A DNA stretch of 64,000 bases from Limnoperna fortunei (taxonomy: Eukaryota > Mollusca > Bivalvia > Mytilida > Modiolidae). Below the pieces are notes generated by a model. The model was not told the DNA's origin and did no database searches. It worked only from the letters and a program-made list of their open reading frames with translations. The stretch lies in NCBI GenBank assembly GCA_944474755.1, contig OX104113.1, positions 25,238,432 to 25,302,431 of the forward strand. The letters are read 5' to 3'. Of the stretch, positions 34,033-46,240 are shown piece after piece. Numbering within the stretch: the stretch's first letter is position 1; every line of letters begins with the position of its first letter. The position numbers and the translations under genes are program-made.

Positions 34033-37000
34033 ATCTGACGAAAACCGAAATAGAACATCACATAGAAAATGGAACTTTTGTTGAGATAGCAGCTGTAAAT
34101 GAATGTGTAAATCTTCTCGAAGCTAAATCTTTTCTAATACTGACAGGGGCTGCAGGAACTGGAAAGAGTCGTAACAGTTTAGAAATTTTGCGACAGTTTC
34201 AAGAGAAGCACACAGATTATGAAGTGGTAAAGGTAACAGATCTAAATGATTTTACAGACATAATCAAACCGGAATGTAAACTTTTAATCTTGTTTGAAGA
34301 TGTATTTGGTAGAACTAACAACAAATTTTCCGAAAATACAGATGTACAGGTTATTGATAGGTTACATGCATGTGTTAAAAAAAGAAACTTTAAGGTAGTA
34401 TTAACAATACGAGACACGATACGATTGTCTTGTGAGTGGCTTCTCACATCACATCCAATGTTTCATGAAAAATGTGAGGTAGACCTTAGTTCAGCAAAAT
34501 TTCAAATGAGCAGAACAGAAAAAGAACAGCTGATGATTAATTACTTTCGTGCAAATAACTTTAAATTACTAGAGTCGAACGAAGTAGAAAATTATATGGA
34601 GGAGAAAATTTTGGATAAAAATAATCAAGTTACTTTAAATAGGGTTACATTTCATGCTATTGTAAAATCAGACCCATTGCTTGGGTTCCCAGAAGCGTGC
34701 TGCTTGTTTACAGGAAATAGGAAGTTAACACGTTTAGGTCTTTGTTTCTTTAAGCATCCATCGAAATATTTATATGAAGAAATTGAAAGGCTTAGAAAAA
34801 ACGGCAAAGGTAACCAATGTGAAAGAATGAATTACGTGACCCTTGTATATATATTTCTTAATGAGGACTTGTTAGATATAAATAGGATTGACACAAAAAG
34901 AGGTCTCGAGATATTAAAATCTTGTTATAATACATCTCAGAGCAGCTTAAATGAATGTGATGTTGTAGATGCTGCTAATGAAATGATAGGTCGGTATCTG
35001 ACATACGTACCTGAAACGTCATCATATCATTTTCAACACCAAACGATCCTTGAAAGTGTTATGATTTCTTACAGTAAAATTAACCAAGATCAAATTTTAT
35101 CCAGAATTAGTTTTGACTTTTTAAGAGAGATGGTACGCTTACAAACTTATTGTGAAAAGGAAGGTGAGGTAGTGATGAAAATTTCTGAAAAACATTACAG
35201 AAAACTGTCCGAGAGAATAATGGAAATAGTACAGTCAGAGTATTTTGATAAGTCGCGCCCATTAAACCTGCAGTTACTCTGTGACTCAGATATTATTCGT
35301 CCGGGTGATTTGCTGTTTTTCCAGTATTTGATAGAAGAATCTCAGCAAGTATATTCCTCATCGCAGTATCAATTACAAGCAATAATTACAGATAACGGTC
35401 ACTGCAAACGTCTAAGATTTTATTTCCCTGCTGCCATATTGCAATACATTGCAGGACAGACCGGAACGGAAAGAATATTTATATATTTCCTGAATCACAT
35501 TCAATCGTTTGTTAAGTCAAAAACTGACAAAGACCTTTATTTAGTTTGTAAATCTGCAGTTTTGGAAGCATTTGTTCAAGCTTGTGACATTGAAAACAAC
35601 GATTCTATGTTAGACATGCTATGGACTACAATACAGGAACTTGATGAGCCCGAAGAACACTTGGTATATTGTAAAACTGTTATAGACAAAGTTTGTTCTA
35701 GGTGTCCATTGACGACAATGAAATGGTTGTTGAAAAATATTGATAATAACATACTTGATATGAAGTCAGTATTAAACAAAGCATGTGAGTTTAATAGAAT
35801 AGAACTGGTGCAGTTTTTATGCAAGTCTATATCAAATGATAACTTCAGTTTTACTGAAGCTTACCTTGCTGCAGTCAATAATGTGTTCAATGATCCAGAC
35901 GAAGAAATATCAAGTTGGTTGTTGAATAATGTTGATCATAATTGTTTTGACATGAAGAAAATTTCAAAGATCATATGTGAACTAGGATGTGAAAAAGATC
36001 TTAAAGTGTTATTACAGAATGTTGATCATTCACTTTTAGACATGTCAACGATCTTGAATATTGAGAATGCTTACAAGCAAAAGCCTGGTTCTACAGAAAA
36101 CATAGTCAGATGGATTTTATCAACAATTCAACCTAGAAATTTGGACCCTAAAGCAATGATGGGCGTGATATGCAAGTTGAACGTATTTGAACTAGTGCCA
36201 TTGTTGTTCCGTGTAATTGATGATGAATTACTAAATGTGAACATGCTAATAAACAGCGCTGTAATTACAGACTGGCATGGAGAAAACAAAACTCTTATCA
36301 AATGGATATTATCAAATATCAATAATAAATTGTTAGATTTAAATTGTGCAATATTAGAGACATGTAAAAATGGAAGTTTAGAAGAAATGAAACTGTTGTT
36401 AAAGAACTTTTGTCAAACAGATTTAGATCTGAATAAACTTATGTTTGAAAGTTGTGCAAACGGACATCTCAATATTGTCCAATATATGTTTAAAGAGATG
36501 GATCTTACATGTGTTAATTTTGAAATATTACTGGGGTCATGTTGTAGCTTTAAGAATACAGATATACTGCAGTACCTTCTGGAAAAACTAAAAGAAAATA
36601 AATTCGACGTAAATTTTGACTTTGTTTTAATTGAGTCATGTAGGTTTAGATGGATTAGTATTGTAAATTGGTTGATAGAAAATGTGGATCATCAATTAAT
36701 GAACGTGAGAGCCGCTATGGATGCGGTTGTGCATGTTGAATTTGAAGAGCCTGATTTCACAGTTATTCAATTGTTACTTCAGAAAGTAAATCAAGAAAGG
36801 TTTAATATGAATGACATAATCAAAGAGGCTTCATGGTGGGGTTCAATAAATCTTATAATTTGGCTATTGCAAAACACCGATACAACAAGCTTAGATATAA
36901 AAAGCGTCATGAATATAGCTTGTGAGAGATGTCATTTTGAGTTAGTAAGTTGGATTTTATTAAACGTAGACCACTCAGCTCTGGATATGAGTTCAGCAGT

Positions 37001-40000
37001 TCAAAAGGCAATAAATGTACAAGATGGCAAAATTGACAATAACTTAATAACATTATTACTGGAACATTCCCTGAAGAATCAATACTTACTTGATATGGAC
37101 TATATTTTGTACAACGCATGCTACCTAGGGCTGGTTGATATAGTGTCTTGGTTGTTGAAACATGTAGAATATAAAGCATTGGCTTTTAGAACAGCGATTA
37201 ATACAGCATTGTATATAAATTCAGAAAAGATTCCGAACAAAATATTGATAACAAATCTATTAGAAAAAATAGCATCCAGTTCTTGCATTGTACAAGACAT
37301 AATAATTTCGGCTTGCCATACAAGATCTTACGATAAAGAAAAATGGCTTACAGATAATATCAATAACTTATTATTGCACCTTAAAGACACGATGGCAGAG
37401 TTGTGCAGACGAGGCAGCTTTGAAGCAGTAGCATGGCCGTTTAATATAACAAAAGCAGTAAAAGCAGTTTTGCATAGTGGCACAGACAATGATGACGTGG
37501 CCACATATGAACTGTTAAATTTAATTTTGGAGAAAGTGGCTCATAACTTATTCGATATAGAAGGTATCATGAATGAGGCGTGTAGTAAAAATTGTCTTAG
37601 TACCGTTAAATGGCTGTTGGAGAATGTTAATCATTCACGATTTAACATGCAAAGGGCAATAAGTAATGCTTTGCGTATTTACGACATGGACGACGACGAC
37701 ATGAGCACAAATGAACTGTTGGTAATGTTAATTTTGGAGAAAGTAGATCATAACTTATTTTATGTAGAAGATATCATGAATGAGGCATGTAGTAAAAATT
37801 GTTACAGTGCCGTTAAATGGCTCTTGGAGAATTTTGATCATTCACTGTTTAACATGAAGGTAGCAATGAATCAAGCATGCAATAGTTGCAATGAAAATAT
37901 AGTCAAATGGCTGTGGGAGAATGTTGATCATTCTCTGTTTGACATGAAGGTAGCAATGAATCAAGCATGCGATAGTTGCATTAAAGATATAGTCCAATGG
38001 CTGTTGGAGAACGTTGATCACTCACTGTTTGATATGACATATGTAATGAATCGAGCATGTAATATTAACAGTAAAGATAAAGTCAAATGGCTGTGGGAGA
38101 ATGTTGATCATTCTCTGTTTGATATGAAGGAAGCAATGAATCAAGCGTGCGATAGTGGATGTAAAGATATAGTCCAATGGCTGTTGGAGAACGTTGATCA
38201 CTCACTGTTTGATATTAAATATGTAATGAATCAAGCATGTAATAATAACATGGCAAATACAGTCAAATGGCTGTTGGAGAATGTTGATCATTATCTGTTT
38301 GATATGACGGAAGCAATGAATCAAGCGTGCGATAGTGGATGTGAAGATATAGTCAAATGGCTGTGGGAGAATGTTGATCACTCACTGTTTGATATTAAAT
38401 ATGTAATGAATCAAGCATGTAATAATAACATGGCAAATACAGTCAAATGGCTGTGGGAGAATGTTGATCATTCTCTGTTTGATATGACGGAAGCAATGAA
38501 TCAAGCGTGCGATAGTGGATGTGAAGATATAGTCCAATGGCTGTTGGAGAACGTTGATCACTCATTGTTTGATATTAAATATGTAATGAATCAAGCATGT
38601 TATAATAACATGGCAAATACAGTCAAATGTCTGTGGGAGAATGTTGATCATTCTCTGTTTGATATGAAGGAAGCAATGAATCAAGCATGCAATGTTGGCA
38701 GTAAAGATATAGTCCAATGGCTGTTAAAAAATGTTGATCATTCTCTGTTTGATATGAAATATGTAATGAATAAAGCATGTAGAAATGAATGGTTAGCACT
38801 TGTTCTGTGGCTGTGGGAAAAAGTTGATCACTCACTGTTTGATATGAAGGAAGCAATGAATCAAGCATGTAATAGTTTCATTGCAAAAACAGCCAAATGG
38901 CTGTGGGAGAATGTTGATCATTCTCTGTTTGATATGAAGGAAGCAATGAATCAAGCGTGCAATGGAGGCAGTAAAGATATAGTCCAATGGCTGTTAAAAA
39001 ATGTTGATCATTCTCTGTTTGATATGAAGGTAGCAATGAATCAAGCATGCAATAGAGGCAGTAAAGATATAGTCCAATGGCTGTTAAAAAATGTTGATCA
39101 TTCTCTGTTTGATATGAAATATGTAATGAATAAAGCATGTAGAAATGAATGGTTAGCACTTGTTCTGTGGCTGTGGGAAAAAGTTGATCACTCACTGTTT
39201 GATATGAAGGAAGCAATGAATCAAGCATGTAATAGTTTCATTGCAAAAACAGCCAAATGGCTGTGGGAGAATGTTGATCATTCTCTGTTTGATATGAAGG
39301 AAGCAATGAATCAAGCGTGCAATGGAGGCAGTAAAGATATAGTCAAATTGATGTTGGAAAATATTGATCACTCACTGTTTGATATTAAATATATAATGAA
39401 TAAAGCATGTAGATATAATTGGTTAGATCTAGTTCTGAGGCTGTGGGAAAAAGTTGATCATTCAATGTTTGACATGAAGGAAGCAATGAATCAAGCATGT
39501 AATAGTTGCAGTGAAGATATAGTCCAATGGCTGTTGGAGAACGTCGATCAATCACTGTTTGATATTAAATATGTAATGAATCAAGCATGTTATAGTAACA
39601 TGGCAAATACAGTCAAATGGCTGTTGGAGAACGTTGATCCCTCACTGTTTGATATTAAATATGTAATGACTCAAGCATGTTATAGTAACATGGCAAATAC
39701 AGTCAAATGGCTGTTGGAGAATGTTGATCATTCTCTGTTTGATATGAAGGTAGCAATGAATCAAGCATGTAATAGTTGCAGTGAAGATATAGTCCAATGG
39801 CTGTTGGAGAACGTCGATCAATCACTGTTTGATATTAAATATGTAATGAATCAAGCATGTGATAATAACATGGCAAATACAGTCAAATGGCTGTTGGAGA
39901 ACGTTGATCCCTCACTGTTTGATATTAAATATGTAATGACTCAAGCATGTGATAATAACATGGCAAATACAGTCAAATGGCTGTTGGAGAATGTTGATCA

Positions 40001-42152
40001 TTCTCTGTTTGATATGAAGGTAGCAATGAATCAAGCATGCAATAGAGGCAGTAAAGATATAGTCAAATGGCTGTTGGAGAATGTTGATCATTCAATGTTT
40101 GATTTTAACACCGCACTGTGTAAAGCATTTTCTTCAAGGAATAAAAACATATACATGTATATTTTAGAGAACATCGATCACGGTTTAATTGATGTTGTAC
40201 ATGTAACAGATTATGCATCTCATTTAAACCTTACACAATGTATACTGTGGTTATTAAATCATCTGGAATACAAATATTTGAACTTGAAAAATGTCATGAA
40301 TGAAGCCTGTTTCAACAATAATCTTGACATAGTTCAAATGCTTTTGAAAAAGGCGGAAACAAAACAATTCGATATGAGAGCAGCAATGAATAAAGCTTGT
40401 CGCAGCAAACATTTGGACACCGTTAAATGGCTTTCTGTAAATGTCGGTCATCAGTCTTTTGACATGAATACAGCAATGAACAATGCTTGTCGTGTTGACA
40501 ATTATAAAACTGTTAAGTGGTTTTTAAAAACAGTTAATGTGGAAGAGTTTGATATTCATGAAGCATTTATCACAGCTTGTCGAAACGGTAGTATATTATC
40601 CGTAAAAATTTTGATGAAACACATAGACCGTAAAGTACTTAACATTACCAACGCAGTAAAGGAAGCTTGTAAACTTCGGTCCAAAGGTTTAGATATGGTC
40701 AAACTTATTTTACGTCCTTCTGTTAAGGATGACCCTAAATTGGCTCAAATAGCAATCTGTGAGGCCTGTAGAAATGGACAAATATATATAGTTGAATGGT
40801 TAATGAAGAATACATTAATTGACACGCTTGACTTAACAACAGTTATTATGGCGTCAATTCAGAGTTTTGAAGAAAAAACCTTCTTATCGGATGCAGATCG
40901 CGATAATGATTTAAATAGTAAAATTTCTATTCTTTTGCTCATCCTAAAGAAAAGTAAAGATATAAACATGTTTGACTTGTCTGTTCTGTCCAAGGTTATG
41001 GAAACATCATGCCGGTATGGAAGACTCGATGTAGTTAATTATCTTTTGAGCACATTAGGAAGCAACAAGCTTGATATACGACATGCAGTCAATTGCGCCT
41101 GTCAGTATGGCAAATTAGATACCGTGAAGTGGTTTATTGAGAATGTTGAACTTCGTGCACTTGATGTACAAACGATTATCAATGAATCATGTGGATATGG
41201 ATGGACCGATGTTATTAAGTTCATGTGGTCGCATATTGATACTAACAACATTAACGTAACAGAAATGATGGATGATGCATGCTTATTTGGTCGTTTAGAA
41301 ATTGTGAATTGGCTAATAGACAGTGTAAATATACAGAAATTTGATTCCGGAACTATTATAAATGGGGCTTGTAGACATGGCTGGTTAGACATATTAAATC
41401 GGATATTTGAAAATATGGTTTATGATCAAAACAATATCAAGACAGGTATACTAGAGGCATGTACAAATGGCAAACTAGAGATATTACAACTTCTGCTTTT
41501 TAAACTAAGCCCTGAACCCTCAGAGTTTTTAGCCATTACGAACAGCACTTGTACTCATCGTAACAATGCCGACATTATGGGTTTTCTGCTTGCAAAATTT
41601 GATATGAAGCTGTTTGATCTTGCAGTTGTTTTGAGAAAGTCAAGTGAATACGGGTGGAATAATATTATTGAACAAATTATAGAAAACATTACTCCAGATT
41701 GTACTGTTCTATCGGAATCTTTTAACATCGCCTGCAAAAATGGCGAAATTGACACCGTAAAACTATTGTTGAAAAAAATTGACAAAAAAGAAATTGATTT
41801 TAAATTGGCCATGACTAACGTATGTGGGCAAGGTTGGGATGAAATAGTGCAATTTATGTTGGAAGAAGTTGACCACAGCCAATTTGATTTAAGAGCAGCA
41901 ATGAATGAGGCTTGCCGACATGGTGAATTGCAGGTTGCGGAGTTATTATATGAGAAATGTGATAGTAATCTTTTCGATATACCAACAGCATTAAATGAAG
42001 CATGCAGAAGTTATTTAAATGAAGATTTGGTTCAGTTTCTATTACAGCAAATTGATTGTTTAAATGTTGACACGGAAGCTGTTATGAATAAAGCACGAGA
42101 ACATAGCTGGAATAAAATCGTCTTAATTATTAGGAGATTAACGAGATCATGA
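34033..42152 (+). CDS. nSTAND3-type P-loop NTPase with giant ankyrin-like repeat array
   Basis: This is one exon of about 2705 codons. An acceptor (TTTTTACAG) ends at 34032 and the frame is open from there to TGA at 42150. There is no in-frame ATG near the 5' end, so the start codon lies in an upstream exon. Domains in order: short helical lead-in; Walker A GAAGTGKS at 34146-34169; Walker B-like LLILFEDVFG at about 34281-34310; VVLTIRD sensor-like strand near 34394; a helical STAND arm containing FQHQTILES near 35030; then, from about 35700 to the end, some 65-70 ankyrin-like repeats of mostly 30 residues with conserved LFDM, AMNxAC and WLL positions. By family knowledge, novel STAND 3 NTPases coupled to repeat sensors are expanded in molluscs, often near HEPN/DZIP3-like domains, and are thought to act as cytosolic innate immune switches. 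No signal peptide or membrane segment is visible in this exon. Function here is inferred. Confidence 0.88.
34140..35690 (+). other. NTPase and arm region of the STAND protein
   Basis: Sub-region of the 34033-42152 exon. It holds the nucleotide-binding loop (Gly-rich loop with Lys-Ser), the acidic Walker B strand with a Glu-Asp pair, an Arg-bearing strand about 30 residues after that, and roughly 400 residues of helical region with few repeats. The Walker A Lys and Ser are both intact, so nucleotide binding is expected. The Glu-Asp-Val-Phe-Gly after the hydrophobic strand is typical of the mollusc nSTAND3 group. Confidence 0.75.
37830..40079 (+). repeat. 25 nearly identical 90-bp coding repeats
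   Basis: Within the STAND exon, units begin every 90 bp from 37830 and encode 30-residue ankyrin-like repeats. Conserved residues by position: Asn1-Val2-Asp3-His4-Ser5-Leu6-Phe7-Asp8, Met13-Asn14, Ala16-Cys17, Trp27-Leu28. Positions 18-24 and 26 are hypervariable, with about ten different block types (for example NNNMANT, DSGCKDI, RNEWLAL, NSFIAKT, NGGSKDI). Repeats outside this block, both sides, are the same fold but much more diverged in DNA. Higher-order units: three 180-bp dimers (38100-38639), a 360-bp tetramer duplication (38640-38999 and 39000-39359) and a 270-bp trimer duplication (39450-39719 and 39720-39989). Confidence 0.95.
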
Positions 42153-42402
42153 GAGAGAGAGTATTATGCGTACCTTTTTAATGGTTGATTTTTCACAAAA
42201 TTTCAGATGAAAACTGTTCTCAATGTACAACGTAACACATGTAAGGAAAATTGGTAGTTTAGAATCCTGCGGCATAGAAGTAATATACATGTAGCCAAAG
42301 GCGTGGAAGAATCCTGCTTTTTAACCGTTAACCTTCAAAATATCTTTGTATTTTGGTTAATTGATTTAGACGAAACACTATATGGAAGATCATTAGTCTA
42401 TT

Positions 42403-42576
42403 AATAAAATTGACTATTAAGAAACTTGCATTATACTCTTTATGTTATCGATGCTGCACAAATGTGTGTAAACATTCCTTATTCAATTTTGAAATGTAGG
42501 TAATTACAAAATACCGAACACAATCCACAAAATTCAAGAAATCGGCAACCTCGAGAACTAACAACCAAAAAATAAA
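42403..42576 (+). promoter_or_regulatory. Candidate polyadenylation signals of the STAND gene
   Basis: AATAAA hexamers at 42403-42408 and 42571-42576, 250 and 420 nt after the stop codon. Another lies at 44669. In AT-rich DNA such hexamers are common, so the one used is not known. Confidence 0.35.
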
Positions 42577-43189
42577 GCTACTACATCTATGGTCCTGACT
42601 TAGTACAGACATTTCAAAGGAAGTGGTGAATTAAAAATACTGTTATGGCATGCCAAAACCTACCGCTTGGATTTCTCTTGTATGAATTGATATATTGAAG
42701 AAAGGGGTTGTGTGTCATACACCACTAGTCAGTAAAAGGTGTATCCAAAGATCGCAGCAACACAATCACAAACATATAAATAAAAGTATTGGGATTTTTG
42801 TTATCGTTATTTGGATTTTACCATTTTTCATCTCTACATACAAAATTTGTGAACCAAAACGATATTTAAATCTTGATAATGACAAAATATAGAATCAAAC
42901 TCGTTTCAGTATTCCTGAATAATAAGATATTTTTAATATAAAAATTGGTGTTTCAAAAGCGAAATATCATGTTATCGTCCATAAAAAGAAACGGCGTTTT
43001 TATCTATTATTTTTTGGAGGGGGGACTGTGAGATGACTTGAGACATTTAATCACATATATAGACAAGTTGCACATCATGATAAAACTTTAGCCGAATTCT
43101 ACTGCCTAGAAAGCCTTGTTTAATATTATATAAGTTAGTACACTTTTATGTCACGTGTAATTTTCTTGCATACTAGTATCTACAGTTAT

Positions 43190-43264
43190 ACAAAAAGTCT
43201 AACGACTTACGACCGGTCGTAAATGTTTTACAAAGGCTTTTTTAAGTCGTACAATCTTTTGTGA
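43190..43264. repeat. Degenerate hairpin related to the 46130 MITE
   Basis: ACAAAAAGTCTAACGACTTA on the left pairs imperfectly with AAGTCGTACAATCTTTTGTG on the right. Both arms share the CACAAAA and GTCGTAAG words of the better preserved element at 46130-46240. Confidence 0.5.
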
Positions 43265-45478
43265 AACAGAGCCAGGTGTTTTAAATGTGTAAATAAGTTC
43301 AAAGACCAATGCTTTTATTGAGGTATTTTGGTTTGAATTTTCTATTACATCTGTGCCTTGATTAACTTTTTGTTACAACGGTAGGTTTTAAAATTGCGTG
43401 TGACTAAACGATGAATGTTTCTACATTTTTTTCACTGTAATTTGTTGTTAACAGGGTCTGTGAAATATATTTTTAAATACAATGTATTCTGTTTGTAACT
43501 GTAGACAGGGATCAGCCTATTTTAACACTCTCTATAGTTTCTATTTATCTCTTTGACTTAGTTCGATCGATCTCATAAATGCCATTTTTATATAAAATTA
43601 AATTAAACAACATATTTTGTCAGATCAGAAATTTTCTATTTCAATGAGTGCATTTAGATCGTGCTTTCGATCCAATCAATGTGAAATGTCTGCAACAGTT
43701 ACTTTAGTGATCTAGCACTCCCAAAACAACCCAACATGTCTTATACCATCTCTTATTTTGTGCTACAATAGAGCTGCTTTATACAAACACTCCCTCATTT
43801 AATGCTCGAGACATACAGTGAAAATAAAATTGTCAAAGTTTTTTAAGAATATAAACTTTTAAAATGTTTGTTCGTACTGCTTGTCGGTTAAACATATTTT
43901 CTGCGTTTATTGTATAGTATCTCAGTATTATTATTTTTATGGAGTCGAATATTTTATCATGTTTATAATTTAATTGAAAATTTTTTTAAAGCATGTTACT
44001 TATATCCAACACAGTAAATGACTTTGTATAGATATATTTAGAAAAGGATCACATGCATGTTTTTTTTTATAATTGCCATATTTATTTTATTCCTTTTAAA
44101 TAATTTTTAATGCTATCCTAATTTGTTGCCACTGTTATTTAACACCTTTTTAGGAATAAGAAGTAAAACTGTCCAGAGAAATTAGATGGTAATGAATGCG
44201 AAAATATTTTTTCATATGTCCTTAAGATGATGGCAGTATTGTTCAATAGAATATATTGTAGGTGTTCATACGCGTGGATGCATTTATGATAACGAATATG
44301 TTTTGATTTTGTTATTTGTGATTTTTTTTAGAGACTGCAACATTTGAGCTAATTTGTTTGAAAATTTTGTCGTATTTTTGCTTTAATTAGATATAACTAC
44401 ATGTACTTGTACAAAAGGCAAAATGTTACAGCATAATTTCAATCTCATCGTCGGTAACCCATTCATTCTTTCCCACGCCATCACCCGCGGGTTCATTGAT
44501 TTAGAAATCTTCGTTTTTAAAACTCTGTTGGCTACCCAGTTTTATAACCCGTTTACATTAATTCAGTAAACAAGAAATTGATCATGTTGAAATGTTAATT
44601 GTATATTTAGTACTATTATTCCTTGCTCTTGTTAGACTGGCTAGTCATACGAACAGTTTGAATTATTTAATAAAGTTATTACGACTGGCTTCTTCTATTG
44701 CGTCATTGTATTGATTATTCAGCTGTATTGCTCCTTGACTGTACTGGTATCGGGACCAATTATATAGATAATTTTGCCTATCAACAAATATAAAAAGTTC
44801 ATCGAAAACGAAGATGTTTCTGTTAATGAACCCACGGTAGATGGAGTGAGAAACGTATGAAAATCGTCAGTATATAGTCGAGCTTATACACAAATATCAA
44901 GTGATAGTAACGGTCTGTAAATAATAAGAAAATATTCAAGAAATTAATTCTTCTTTTCTCTGTACATGGTACTAAGTAAATGTGATTTAAATTGTATTTT
45001 TCAATATTTTATAATTTTTCCTTCATTTTGAATACAACAATGGTTATGGAAGCCAAGTCCATGTATAGAAACTACCATCAGTATAGTTACATGTGTATGT
45101 AAAAAATAATTGTCTACGAGATATTTTAATCAGATTTTTTGCTGCATAAAGTAGAATGTAATTAAATGTAAAAAAAATCTAACTTCATGCAAATGGAGTT
45201 CGTACAGAAATAAAGTATTGTAAAAAAATATTACTTTAACCCCTTATTTTATCAACCTGTATGTATTCACAAATATTTTAAGATCACAAAGATGCTTTTA
45301 TAAATAAGTTTTCTTAAACATTATGTTCGATTCCTTTTTTTCCCAGGTGGAATTAACAACAGTTCATGATTATTGATTTGATGTTTGCTTTTCTCTGCAC
45401 GCAAAGCATCCAATCAATCAGTCAATCAGTTATTATGTGATTTTATTTATCTTTATATTTATTCTGCATTTATATTCA

Positions 45479-45482
<4 letters not shown>

Positions 45483-45520
<38 letters not shown>
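45483..45520. repeat. (TA)n microsatellite
   Basis: Pure TA dinucleotide run of about 19 units. Confidence 0.97.
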
Positions 45521-45526
<6 letters not shown>

Positions 45527-46129
45527 TGATACATGTACTTGATTACAAACAAAATATGTTAATTTTAACCAGCTTGATGCCATTGATAAATTAATTTTTG
45601 GATGTTTTACCCATGGTTGTTGATTTTGTAAAGCAATCATTTGAGTTGGGACAATGAGATCCACATTGGTCAAATTCATACATATTTGTAAATACTATAT
45701 TATCTTAGGTTTTTTATGTACAGAAACATGTTCATTGTTTTTGTATGTTTATGTATGCTTAACCTCTTGGGGTTTATTATGCAATAAAGTTCTATATTAT
45801 TCTAAATGTATTTTAAACAATTAAGGAATGCTTCAAATTTCTGAACAGGTTATTCTATATAACATGGTTTGGGTCTGTTTAAGACTAATAAACCGCGAAA
45901 CGGTTATGAATTGTGTATAACATGTTTTTAAATTAAAAATATTCCTTATAATTTACATTTAACAATTTTAATGGTCAAAAGTGCAAAGAAGTCATGGCAC
46001 TATTTAAATTAACGGCTTAAAAAGAGGTCATGTGACGAACGCAAGTTATACAATATAATATTTTTTTCTCCATTTGAATTGGCTAATCAGATTTAAGGTT
46101 ACAAAGCAAATTAAAGAACAGGAGTCGAT

Positions 46130-46240
46130 TTCACAAAAATTCGTAAGTGTAAAATCTATCGTAAGTGTTTGAAGATCAAAGGGAAATCCATTGTGACGTC
46201 AGAACTTACGATAGCTTTTACACTTACGACTTTTTGTGAA
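46130..46240. mobile_element. Small palindromic MITE, 111 bp
   Basis: The first 37 bp (from TTCACAAAAATTCGTAAGTG) are repeated in inverted orientation at the other end with two mismatches, around a central spacer of about 37 bp. No protein. The target duplication is not obvious. Confidence 0.85.

Larger units (their letters stand above)
42577..46129. other. No gene seen downstream of STAND gene
   Basis: AT-rich DNA with only short ORFs. It contains a degenerate hairpin (43190-43264) and an uninterrupted (TA)n microsatellite at 45483-45520. Some of it may be 3' untranslated sequence. Confidence 0.6.

Noticed and set aside
34188..34190. Start of the STAND protein at a TTG codon
   Set aside because: The frame is open upstream and includes the Walker A motif at 34146-34169; the exon really begins at the acceptor ending 34032.
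38623..39228. Minus-strand ORFs of 81 and 116 codons inside the STAND repeats
   Set aside because: Shadows of the 90-bp coding repeats in the antisense frame.
45385..45679. ORFs rich in Ile-Tyr on both strands
   Set aside because: Translation of the (TA)n microsatellite.
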